Assembly: GCA_030695265.1 (NCBI GenBank)
Contig: JAUYTA010000430.1
Location: forward strand, 1 to 6,676
Direction of reading: 5' to 3'
DNA length: 6,676 nt
DNA from: Bacteroidota bacterium
Lineage (GTDB): Bacteria > Bacteroidota > Bacteroidia > Bacteroidales > Prolixibacteraceae
Shown here piece after piece: positions 1 through 6,084 of this stretch. Made by a program: the position numbers and the translations under genes. The notes under the pieces were generated by a model. That model did no database searches and had not been told where the DNA came from. It saw only the letters and a program-made list of their open reading frames with translations. Numbering within the stretch: the stretch's first letter is position 1; every line of letters begins with the position of its first letter.

Positions 1-1227
1 TACAAGAATCATCCCGATATTTGATCGTGAAAATAATTGACGCTGCAGCGATACAACCATAAAATTGCGGGACAACTGATCCGTCGTTTTTTCGGTTTGC
101 ATATCCAAAAGCCCCAAACGCCAATTGTTTCCGATCTTTCCACTCAAACGTGTTCCTGCCAAAACCGGTGCATCAAGCCCAATTCTTCGGGAGAAAAATG
201 GCGTTACCGATCCAAATCCGTAATTGGAAAAAAGGTCGCTGTTTTCAAGAAAAAATTGCCGTTTCTCCGGAAAAAACAATTCAAACCTGTCGAGATTGGT
301 CACCTGCTGATCGACTTCAGCCTGCGAAAAATCGGGATTGTAAGTCAGGTCAAGATTCATCGAAGTGGTCAGTCCAAGTTTGGCATCAAATCCAAAATCT
401 TTCCGGTAAGTTGTGGCTGTTCCGGTTTCGAAGTTTCTGGCTGCACTTCCAAAAATGTAAGGGATAACCGAAAACATCATTTTCGATTTTGGAAGTGGCT
501 CTTCCCATTGCAGCACGCCGGTGTATGCAAGGCTTGCAGTTGCAAACTGGCGCGGAACAGGAGCCCATGCCGACTTTTCGTTGGTTTTGAGGTCGAGCCG
601 GCTGAAATTTACATACCATTTGTCGGTACCCGATTTAAACCTGACAGACCGAAAAGGAATGCGCATTTCGGTCACCCAGCGATCGGGATACTGCATGGTT
701 TTTGAATCCCATTTGCAATCCCAGTTCAGGTTTACAGCGCCACCGTTCGATTGTGTTCCATCCCATTTTGCGCCTGAAGCCGATGCCCCAAAAGAAAAAC
801 CATTGGTTTGATCGAGAAATGTGTCGAAAAATACCAGCACATTGTCGTTGTTGCCGAAATTAAAATCACGACGGAAGGATTCCATGACCCGTTTACCCGG
901 AACAGTATCAAAAAAGGTAATTCCGAGGTAAAAAGCTTTTTCGTCGTATGTCATTACAACTTCCGAAGGTGATTTTGGATAACCGGAATCAACTGGAAGT
1001 ACCAGCCTGAAATTGGTAGCTTTTTCAGCTTTTTCCCAATCCGGTTCACTTATTAATCCATCTATTTTTATGGGACCAGTTGATTTTTTAACATTCAGGA
1101 TTACATTTTCGTTGTTTTTACGAACGACAGAATCCTGTTGTAATTTTTTAATGGATGGGAAAAGTTTATCTGAGGAAAAAGTTACAATGTTCAGAAGCAG
1201 AAAAAGAAAAAGAAAAATGAATCTCAT
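1..1227 (-). CDS. DUF5916 protein with CBM9-like N-terminal domain (partial, 3' end outside window)
   Basis: This frame is open for 409 codons from the ATG at 1227 to the window edge, so only the N-terminal part is seen. Residues 1-18 form a hydrophobic signal peptide (MRFIFLFLFLLLNIVTF), so the protein is exported. Residues about 43-240 look like the CBM9-like beta-sandwich, with the typical opening IKIDGLISEPDWEKA (53-67) and the strand pattern MTYDEKAFYLGI (92-103). From about 250 the DUF5916 part starts, with the family motifs NPDFSQAEVDQQVTNLDRFE (297-316), LFFPEKRQFFLENSDLF (317-333) and FFSRRIGL (344-351). Family members are usually 700-850 residues and end in a probable outer-membrane beta barrel, so about half is missing here. 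The molecular function of the family is not established; glycan binding or outer-membrane transport is a guess. The gene has its own predicted promoter and is probably not part of the efflux operon. Confidence 0.93.
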   Translation of the reverse strand, partial: MRFIFLFLFLLLNIVTFSSDKLFPSIKKLQQDSVVRKNNENVILNVKKSTGPIKIDGLISEPDWEKAEKATNFRLVLPVDSGYPKSPSEVVMTYDEKAFYLGITFFDTVPGKRVMESFRRDFNFGNNDNVLVFFDTFLDQTNGFSFGASASGAKWDGTQSNGGAVNLNWDCKWDSKTMQYPDRWVTEMRIPFRSVRFKSGTDKWYVNFSRLDLKTNEKSAWAPVPRQFATASLAYTGVLQWEEPLPKSKMMFSVIPYIFGSAARNFETGTATTYRKDFGFDAKLGLTTSMNLDLTYNPDFSQAEVDQQVTNLDRFELFFPEKRQFFLENSDLFSNYGFGSVTPFFSRRIGLDAPVLAGTRLSGKIGNNWRLGLLDMQTEKTTDQLSRNFMVVSLQRQLFSRSNIGMILV

Positions 1228-1268
1228 TGAATTGGGTTTAGGTTTTGGTTTGGTTTTTATATGACTGT

Positions 1269-1297
1269 CAAAAATACAAAAACCCTTCAGACAACAA
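1269..1297 (-). promoter_or_regulatory. Predicted Bacteroidota-type promoter of the DUF5916 gene
   Basis: Read on the minus strand, TATTTTTG at 1276-1269 matches the Bacteroidota -7 consensus TAnnTTTG exactly. A TTG at 1297-1295 lies 18 bases upstream, close to the spacing usual for the -33 TTTG element. Transcription would start near 1262 and give a leader of about 35 bases before the ATG at 1227. The leader is A/C-rich, with AAACC-like units and no Shine-Dalgarno sequence, as is common in this phylum. The match is by eye and AT-rich DNA gives chance hits, but position and spacing fit well. Confidence 0.55.
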
Positions 1298-1298
1298 C

Positions 1299-1334
1299 GC
1301 AGCAAGTTTCAAACAATTGTTAATGGTTTGCTGC
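1299..1334. repeat. 36-base interrupted palindrome upstream of the DUF5916 promoter
   Basis: The outer arms GCAGCAA (1299-1305) and TTGCTGC (1328-1334) are perfect inverted copies. They share one centre (between 1316 and 1317) with an inner perfect 10-base palindrome AACAATTGTT (1312-1321); the six bases on each side between them do not pair. The element ends two bases from the predicted -33 TTG. This position suits an operator or activator site for the DUF5916 gene. A role as terminator for the small gene pair upstream is also possible, but no U-run follows directly, which makes that weaker. Confidence 0.5.
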
Positions 1335-1349
1335 CCCTTATTTCTGTTA

Positions 1350-1427
1350 CTATTTCACAGAATAGTTTATAATCTCTTCACCAGCCCTTAATAAGATTGT
1401 CAACAATCCATAATGATTATAAGCTCG
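1350..1427 (-). pseudogene. Out-of-frame remnant of a DUF3368 C-terminus
   Basis: In a different frame from the preceding DUF3368 gene, and overlapping its end, 25 codons are open from 1427 down to a TAG at 1352-1350. They include the string LLTILLRAGEEIIN. DUF3368 proteins typically end in a segment of the type LLxxLLxxAGE, so I read this as the original C-terminus of the toxin-like gene, separated from the N-terminal half by a deletion that also shifted the frame. The resemblance is from memory of the family, not from an alignment, and the stretch is short. It has no start codon of its own and is unlikely to be a separate gene. Confidence 0.5.
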
Positions 1428-1633
1428 TTAAAACCTTTAATCCGATGTATTTTGTTCTTAAAGAAAGAGACGATATTTTGGTAGTCTGACTTTGATGAAT
1501 CAAATGTAATCTCCTCCCAAACTGCCTGGGGAATTTTAACTTCATCAAACAAGGAATCTAAAATATAAAGTTTGTCAATAAGTGCCAGTGAAAATATCGG
1601 TCCAGAATCTGCTATTACAAGTCCGTTCTTCAT
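1400..1633 (-). CDS. Truncated DUF3368 (PIN-like, toxin-type) protein
   Basis: This 77-residue product matches the N-terminal half of DUF3368, a PIN-like family usually found with UPF0175 proteins as a putative toxin-antitoxin pair. Visible family features are the first PIN acidic motif IADSGPIFSLALIDKL (7-22, with Asp9) and the segment IPQAVWEEI (34-42). Family members are about 150-165 residues. Here the reading ends at TGA 1402-1400 just after GFNEL (67-71), so the later acidic residues that complete the PIN metal site are absent. A likely remnant of the C-terminus follows in another frame at 1427-1350. The start ATG at 1633 is one base after the UPF0175 stop, so the two genes are translationally linked. 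A full-length PIN protein would be expected to be a metal-dependent ribonuclease; this one is most likely inactive and may be best treated as a pseudogene. Confidence 0.75.
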   Translation of the reverse strand: MKNGLVIADSGPIFSLALIDKLYILDSLFDEVKIPQAVWEEITFDSSKSDYQNIVSFFKNKIHRIKGFNELIIIMDC

Positions 1634-1634
1634 A

Positions 1635-1895
1635 TTATTTTAGCTTTTGTATATCAGTCATCACATCCTCTATGGTCAGATTTGAAATTGGAACCTCATT
1701 TTCAGACAGGATTTTTTCAAATTCAAATCTTGAAAGTCCGCATAATTGAGCAGCCTTTCCAAGTGTCAGTTTCTGTAACCGGAAGAGTCTGATTGCTAAA
1801 GTTATTTTAATTCCTTTTTTGAATTCAGTTTCTGTCTCGTTAAGGGCAAGAAGTATATCAGAAGGAATATCTATGGTAATGGATTGCGTATTCAT
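1635..1895 (-). CDS. UPF0175 family protein (putative antitoxin)
   Basis: The 86-residue product fits UPF0175 in both length and layout. It starts with a short strand-like segment and IPSDILLALNETE (10-22), followed by a helical part with LAIRLFRLQKLTLGKAAQLC (33-52). The next segment GLSRFEFEKILSENEVPI (53-70) completes the family core, which resembles a small helix-turn-helix (LTLGKAAQLCGLSRFEFEKI is the typical pattern). An acidic tail IEDVMTDIQKLK ends the protein. UPF0175 proteins are commonly encoded directly before a DUF3368 PIN-like gene and are thought to act as the antitoxin, probably binding DNA and the partner. The same order is seen here with a one-base gap. All family features are intact, in contrast to the broken partner, so this may be an orphan antitoxin. 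It lies 40 bases after the adaptor gene on the same strand and may be transcribed by read-through or from a weak promoter in the gap. Confidence 0.85.
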   Translation of the reverse strand: MNTQSITIDIPSDILLALNETETEFKKGIKITLAIRLFRLQKLTLGKAAQLCGLSRFEFEKILSENEVPISNLTIEDVMTDIQKLK

Positions 1896-1908
1896 CTCTT
1901 TTTTATTT

Positions 1909-1916
1909 CAAAAGTA
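1909..1916 (-). promoter_or_regulatory. Possible -7 element before the UPF0175/DUF3368 pair
   Basis: TACTTTTG, read on the minus strand at 1916-1909, matches TAnnTTTG exactly and lies 13 bases before the UPF0175 ATG. No TTG was found at a suitable -33 distance, and the implied leader would be only about 7 bases. The gap is AT-rich, so this may be chance; read-through from the efflux operon is the alternative. Confidence 0.25.
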
Positions 1917-1935
1917 AAGAAAAGAATTAATTGAC

Positions 1936-3195
1936 TTATTCATTACTTGCAATTTTATCTGTTTCAACCTTAAATTCATCTGGCTGATAGAGTAAAACTA
2001 CATCTCCTTCCTGCAATGCATTCTCTACTGCGCCAAACAAATCATTTTCGGCAATCAGTTCAATTTCCTGTTCGGTGATACTTCCACCCTTTTTCAGATA
2101 GACAATTTGCTTTCCATCTTTCGAAAATATTGCCTGACGCGGAATTAGCAGCTTATCTTTGAAATTGCCCACAATAATATCGTTGTTTGCGGTCATCCCC
2201 GGTTTAAGGTCATTGTCCGATTTTTCGTACCTGATAATTACCTTGAATGCCTTCATATCGAAATCTTTGTGATCTTCGCCAATGGTTGCAATCTTGATTA
2301 CTTTTCCGGCGAAAACCCTGCCCGAAAGTGCATCGATTGTAATCCGTACACTATCATTTAGGTGAACCTTGGCAATGTCGATTTCCTTTATGTATGCTTC
2401 GGTAATTACCACCGCCATGTCGGGCAAAGTGGCAATTAATGGACGCCAGATATTAACCTCAGAGTCTTTTCCATAAGTTTTTCCTGACCAGTCTTTGGCA
2501 AACATTACGATACCATCTTCAGGCGTTCTAATAGTGGTTGAAGCAATCGCTTTCTGGTATTTATCAATTTTCAACTGAATTTCGGCAACTTTCGATTGAA
2601 AACGGCCAACCTGAATTTTCAGTTTGTTTCTATCCAATAAATAATCCCTCCTGATTTTTTCAACCTCAAGTTCAGCTTTTTGATAATTCATTTGGGTTTT
2701 TCGCTGATAGGCTTCTGATTCATATTTCGATTGTTCAAGGTCGATCTTCAGGTATTCAAGGTCAAGTTTTGCATTGGTGATGGATTCACGCTTTCTTGAA
2801 AGGTTTACTGTGGAGTCGAGCATCGCATTCCGAAGGTCTGAAACCAACTTTTCCATTTCCTGCATTTGGTTACGCATTTGTGTTGCGAGTTGGCTTTCAT
2901 CAATCTTGGCAATATAGTCGCCCTTTTTCACCACTTTACCTTCCAGAATTAAGTCCACAATTTTCAACTGGTAAACGCGTAATTCGCGGTCACAAATTTC
3001 ATCAGGAAGATTAATCTCCGTGTATTTCTCACCTTTTACTTCACCCTTGCAATTAATTACAGTTTCCAGGTTGCCCTTCTTTACCTTGAAAGTTTTTCCC
3101 GATTCGGGTTTTATCTGAACCATAAAGAACGCAGCCGCAGCAATAAAAACAATAATCAGGCTGGCAATAATCAGGTATTTTTTTTTCTTGAGCAT
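1936..3195 (-). CDS. Periplasmic adaptor subunit of efflux pump (HlyD/MacA family)
   Basis: This 419-residue membrane fusion protein would link an inner-membrane transporter to the TolC-type channel across the periplasm. One membrane anchor lies at 7-27 after a lysine-rich start (MLKKKK), so the bulk is periplasmic. The domain order is typical. The first lipoyl half ends with GKVVKKGDYIAKID (86-99). A long helical hairpin spans about 100-218, rich in Q, E, K and L. The second lipoyl half is TIRTPEDGIVMF (221-232). The beta-barrel domain follows (about 258-345, with AYIKEIDIAKV and DLKPGMTANNDI), and then a membrane-proximal domain with the pattern IPRQAIF...VYLKKG. The first lipoyl half is longer than usual, with about 20 residues (66-85, including Cys68) before GKVVKKGD. 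The ATG at 3195 lies 5 bases after the TolC stop. The beta-barrel and C-terminal part clearly resembles the adaptor at the other end of this operon, so the two are paralogues. Substrate unknown. Confidence 0.9.
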   Translation of the reverse strand: MLKKKKYLIIASLIIVFIAAAAFFMVQIKPESGKTFKVKKGNLETVINCKGEVKGEKYTEINLPDEICDRELRVYQLKIVDLILEGKVVKKGDYIAKIDESQLATQMRNQMQEMEKLVSDLRNAMLDSTVNLSRKRESITNAKLDLEYLKIDLEQSKYESEAYQRKTQMNYQKAELEVEKIRRDYLLDRNKLKIQVGRFQSKVAEIQLKIDKYQKAIASTTIRTPEDGIVMFAKDWSGKTYGKDSEVNIWRPLIATLPDMAVVITEAYIKEIDIAKVHLNDSVRITIDALSGRVFAGKVIKIATIGEDHKDFDMKAFKVIIRYEKSDNDLKPGMTANNDIIVGNFKDKLLIPRQAIFSKDGKQIVYLKKGGSITEQEIELIAENDLFGAVENALQEGDVVLLYQPDEFKVETDKIASNE

Positions 3196-3200
3196 GTTGT

Positions 3201-4688
3201 TTAATTTTCAATAATTTTATCGTATTCGGCAGTCAGGCTTTCCCCTTTAACAAAATCGTACAATGCGAGCATACGCAACCGGTAGTAATATTGCCAATAA
3301 GTTTTAACCGCATTGATGTATTCTCGTCGTGCCGATTCGCGGTCGTTACGTGCCATGTTTAGTTTAATCACATCCACTTTTCCAATCAGAAAACGTTGGA
3401 AAGTGACTTCATATCCTTTCTGTGCTACCGTGTCAGCCTTGGCTGCATTTCGAACCTGTTCGGCCTGAAGGTTGAATTCCATAACCGACTGAAATATGTT
3501 TTGTTCAAAGTCTATGCGCGATTGCCTTACACGGGCATTCACCACTTCACGGTTCGATTCGGCCATCATCAGCCGGCCTTTTCTGCGACCCCAATCAACC
3601 AGCGGAATGCTCAACCCAATACGCAACCGCTGACTTTGGTCGGGTTCATCGTACACCATGTCGAAATTTTCGGCTGACTGGTTGAGACCATACACTGCAA
3701 AAAGACTGGTACTAAGTCCGGTTTCTGATTTAGCCCGGGCAACTTCACGTTCCTGTTCAAGCATTTGTTGTCCCTGGTCCAGAATTTCGGGATTGTTCTT
3801 CAAGGCCATATCCAGCGCGTCATCGGCCCTGATTTGCAACGCTGGTATTTCGGATGGTACAATACAATTGATCCGGGTTTGTTTATCCATCATCAGGTAC
3901 GAGTTTAATCCCGATTGAGAACGTTCAACCTCCAGCTTCGCCTTGTTTAACGACTGGGTTGCATTTAGCTGGTTCAATTCGAGGTTCAGCAATTCATCCT
4001 GTGTAACCGTTCCGACCTGGAAACGTCCTTTGCCAATTTTGTACAAAGTATCGGCATTCGATTGATTGTTCTCAGCGATTTTAAGCTGAATCTGCGCTTC
4101 AACCAGGTCAAAAAACATAGCAGTAGACTTCATCGCCAGGGTTTCCTGCGACTGCACAAACTCCTTTTTAGCTTTTTCGTATTTGACAGGTTCGATTTTC
4201 GACTGCCATTTTAATGCATTGTAACCGTTTAGCGACTGCTGGTAACCAATACTTACAGGTGTTGCCTGGTAGGATGTGTTTTTATCTCCGCTTAAATTTT
4301 TCACCATTCCAAGTTCAGAATTAAGAAACAGGCTACCTCCGGTCAATCCTATCTTTTGATTCAATTGCATCGACATTTCCGAATTGAAATAATCGCGCAA
4401 AACATATTCTTCAGTATTGGTCTGAAAGTTATACTCGCGTCTACGATAATGGTTAAAATCCAGCGGGGTAGCATTCAGACTCAAACTCGGCAATTTATCA
4501 GCTTTGTAATACCTGAATTCCCAATAGCTCGACAGATACATGTTTTTATACCTGAATGCATCGAGTGAATTCTTCGAGGCAAGATTTACTACTTCAATCA
4601 AGCTGAGATTGTAATTTTGAGGCTGGGCAAAAACTTTTAAGCTGAATCCTGAAAATACGATGATCAGGAAAAGAAAAATTTTATTCAT
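3201..4688 (-). CDS. TolC family outer membrane efflux protein
   Basis: This 495-residue protein would form the trimeric outer-membrane channel and periplasmic tunnel of the pump. A signal peptide is visible at 1-21 (MNKIFLFLIIVFSGFSLKVFA, cleavage likely before Gln22). There is no lipobox cysteine, so it is probably not a lipoprotein. The mature part shows the two-fold repeat of the family. A first helical segment around 180-265 contains YKIGKGRFQVGTVTQDELLN (216-235). The second, around 370-475, contains the matching FQRFLIGKVDVIKLN (430-444), and each is followed by a long helix. Beta-strand-like aromatic alternating segments (96-150 and 323-365, with the family-typical LSIPLVDWGRRKGRL at 359-373) would make the barrel. 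Length is normal for the family. The gene lies between the permease (20-base gap) and the second adaptor (5-base gap), so the three are surely cotranscribed. The channel is probably dedicated to this transporter. Confidence 0.92.
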   Translation of the reverse strand: MNKIFLFLIIVFSGFSLKVFAQPQNYNLSLIEVVNLASKNSLDAFRYKNMYLSSYWEFRYYKADKLPSLSLNATPLDFNHYRRREYNFQTNTEEYVLRDYFNSEMSMQLNQKIGLTGGSLFLNSELGMVKNLSGDKNTSYQATPVSIGYQQSLNGYNALKWQSKIEPVKYEKAKKEFVQSQETLAMKSTAMFFDLVEAQIQLKIAENNQSNADTLYKIGKGRFQVGTVTQDELLNLELNQLNATQSLNKAKLEVERSQSGLNSYLMMDKQTRINCIVPSEIPALQIRADDALDMALKNNPEILDQGQQMLEQEREVARAKSETGLSTSLFAVYGLNQSAENFDMVYDEPDQSQRLRIGLSIPLVDWGRRKGRLMMAESNREVVNARVRQSRIDFEQNIFQSVMEFNLQAEQVRNAAKADTVAQKGYEVTFQRFLIGKVDVIKLNMARNDRESARREYINAVKTYWQYYYRLRMLALYDFVKGESLTAEYDKIIEN

Positions 4689-4708
4689 TTTTGAATGGTT
4701 TTTATTGG

Positions 4709-6061
4709 TTAGGCGCGTAATGATTCAACCGGATCTTTTTCAGCGGCACGCTTGGCCGGCATGTATCCAAACATAATTCCAATCAGGGCTGAAACTCCGA
4801 ATGCGATGAAAATGCTGAAAAATGAAACCACGGTTTTGATATCGAACATCGCTGTGATTATTTTGGAAAGTACTATTCCAAGCACAATGCCGATAATTCC
4901 TCCTGAAATACTGATCAGCGTCGATTCAGCCAAAAACTGGGCAACAATATCTTTCCGGGAAGCGCCGATTGCCTGACGTGTGCCAATTTCGCGGATTCGC
5001 TCCATTACCGATGCAAGCATAATGTTCATAATGCCAATGCCGCCAACAATGAGCGAAATACCGGCGATGGCGCCCAAAACAATGTTGAAGATTTTTTTTG
5101 TTCGTTGCTGCTGTTTGAGCAACAATTCAGGAATGGTAACTTCAAAATCGTACAATCCCGAATGGCGTCGCAGTAACATTCGTTTTACAATATTGGCCGT
5201 AGCTCCCAGCTGCTCTGTTTCGTTAACCTGAAGGATGATTTTGTCCAACTGGTTGGGGTTTTTGTCGTCAGTTGCGGTTTGTGTATTGGAATCTGTAATG
5301 ATTATCCGGCGGCGTGCATTTGATTTTTCCACCTCGTCAGCGCGGATTAGCGCCCTGTTTTTGAACCTCATCATAATGGTTTGAGCCGGTACGAAAATTT
5401 TATTGTCGGAACTGCTGATTCCCATTTCATCGGAAGCCGAAGCTGTAAAGTCGCGCCGTTCGATCACCCCGATAATTTTCAGCCAGATTTGTCCGCATTT
5501 AATGTATTTGCCAACGGGATTTTCCTGATTGAAAAATACTGTTTTAATATTGTCGCCAATTACGCACACCGGCTGACCTGATTCTTCCTGAACAGACTTA
5601 AATATTTCGCCCGATTGCAAACGAATTTTAAATAAGCTGAAATAATTCGAATTCACTCCTTCCAGAACAACCGGCTTACTTTTCCCGTCGATAATAGCCG
5701 AATAATTGTACGAAATTACCGGACTAACCATATTGATGGTCGGGATAATCTCCTTAATGGCTTCCAAATCCTGCATTGTAAGGCCTCGTGAGAATTTTTT
5801 GGCGCCGGCTTTTTCATCCGTAGTACTTTCATTCGTTCCACCTGAAGATACTTCTGTTGGGGTAATGATGATATTGTTGACACCAACCATTTTTATCTGT
5901 TCCAGAATTTCCTGTTCAGCGCCTTTGCCAATTGCCAGCATACTTATCACTGCGGCGACTCCGAAAATAATACCCAACGCTGTCAGTATCGACTTTAGTT
6001 TATTGGCAATAATAGCCTCAAAACCAATCACTATATCGTGAAAATATTTTTTAAAAATCAT
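4709..6061 (-). CDS. MacB/FtsX-type ABC transporter permease without ATPase domain
   Basis: This 450-residue protein has the MacB architecture. TM1 is at about 24-43 (LTALGIIFGVAAVISMLAIG) in the family pattern ANKLKSILTALGIIFGVAAV. A large periplasmic domain covers 45-320. Three C-terminal TM segments follow at about 324-350, 380-402 and 410-432. Signature motifs are GIGIMNIMLASVMERIREIG (341-360), TRQAIGASRKDI (361-372) and the C-terminal YMPAKRAAEKDPVESLRA (433-450). MacB-type proteins do not pass substrate through the membrane; they use ATP hydrolysis in the cytoplasm to drive movements in the periplasm and push substrate through adaptor and TolC. No Walker A or B motif is present, so a separate ATP-binding subunit is needed and is probably encoded upstream of the window. 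The periplasmic domain carries two hydrophilic low-complexity stretches (71-92 and about 237-271) that look like insertions. The gene is 23 bases after the first adaptor and 20 before the TolC gene. Confidence 0.92.
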   Translation of the reverse strand: MIFKKYFHDIVIGFEAIIANKLKSILTALGIIFGVAAVISMLAIGKGAEQEILEQIKMVGVNNIIITPTEVSSGGTNESTTDEKAGAKKFSRGLTMQDLEAIKEIIPTINMVSPVISYNYSAIIDGKSKPVVLEGVNSNYFSLFKIRLQSGEIFKSVQEESGQPVCVIGDNIKTVFFNQENPVGKYIKCGQIWLKIIGVIERRDFTASASDEMGISSSDNKIFVPAQTIMMRFKNRALIRADEVEKSNARRRIIITDSNTQTATDDKNPNQLDKIILQVNETEQLGATANIVKRMLLRRHSGLYDFEVTIPELLLKQQQRTKKIFNIVLGAIAGISLIVGGIGIMNIMLASVMERIREIGTRQAIGASRKDIVAQFLAESTLISISGGIIGIVLGIVLSKIITAMFDIKTVVSFFSIFIAFGVSALIGIMFGYMPAKRAAEKDPVESLRA

Positions 6062-6084
6062 AGCTTTTTATTTTGTGAGGCTGT

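Noticed and set aside
386..619. Short minus-strand frame inside the DUF5916 region
   Set aside because: It overlaps the DUF5916 frame on the same strand in another phase and shows no domain; it is a shadow of the real gene.
37..705. 222-codon plus-strand open frame
   Set aside because: It lies wholly antisense to the DUF5916 gene, whose frame gives clear family motifs. The plus-strand translation has odd composition (rich in K, R, F, C) and no recognisable domain.
1234..1258. Telomere-like GGGTTTAGGTTTTGG tract
   Set aside because: It is short and irregular and lies in the A/C-rich leader of a bacterial gene; AAACC-rich leaders fit translation initiation in Bacteroidota and there is no other sign of a replicon end.
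1013..1264. Plus-strand frame covering the start of the DUF5916 gene and its leader
   Set aside because: It is antisense to the signal peptide and the CBM9-like start; its repetitive lysine/arginine part comes from the GAAAAA repeat.
5706..6041. 111-codon plus-strand frame opposite the permease start
   Set aside because: Its hydrophobic segments are the antisense image of the permease's first membrane helix; no family resemblance and no start context.
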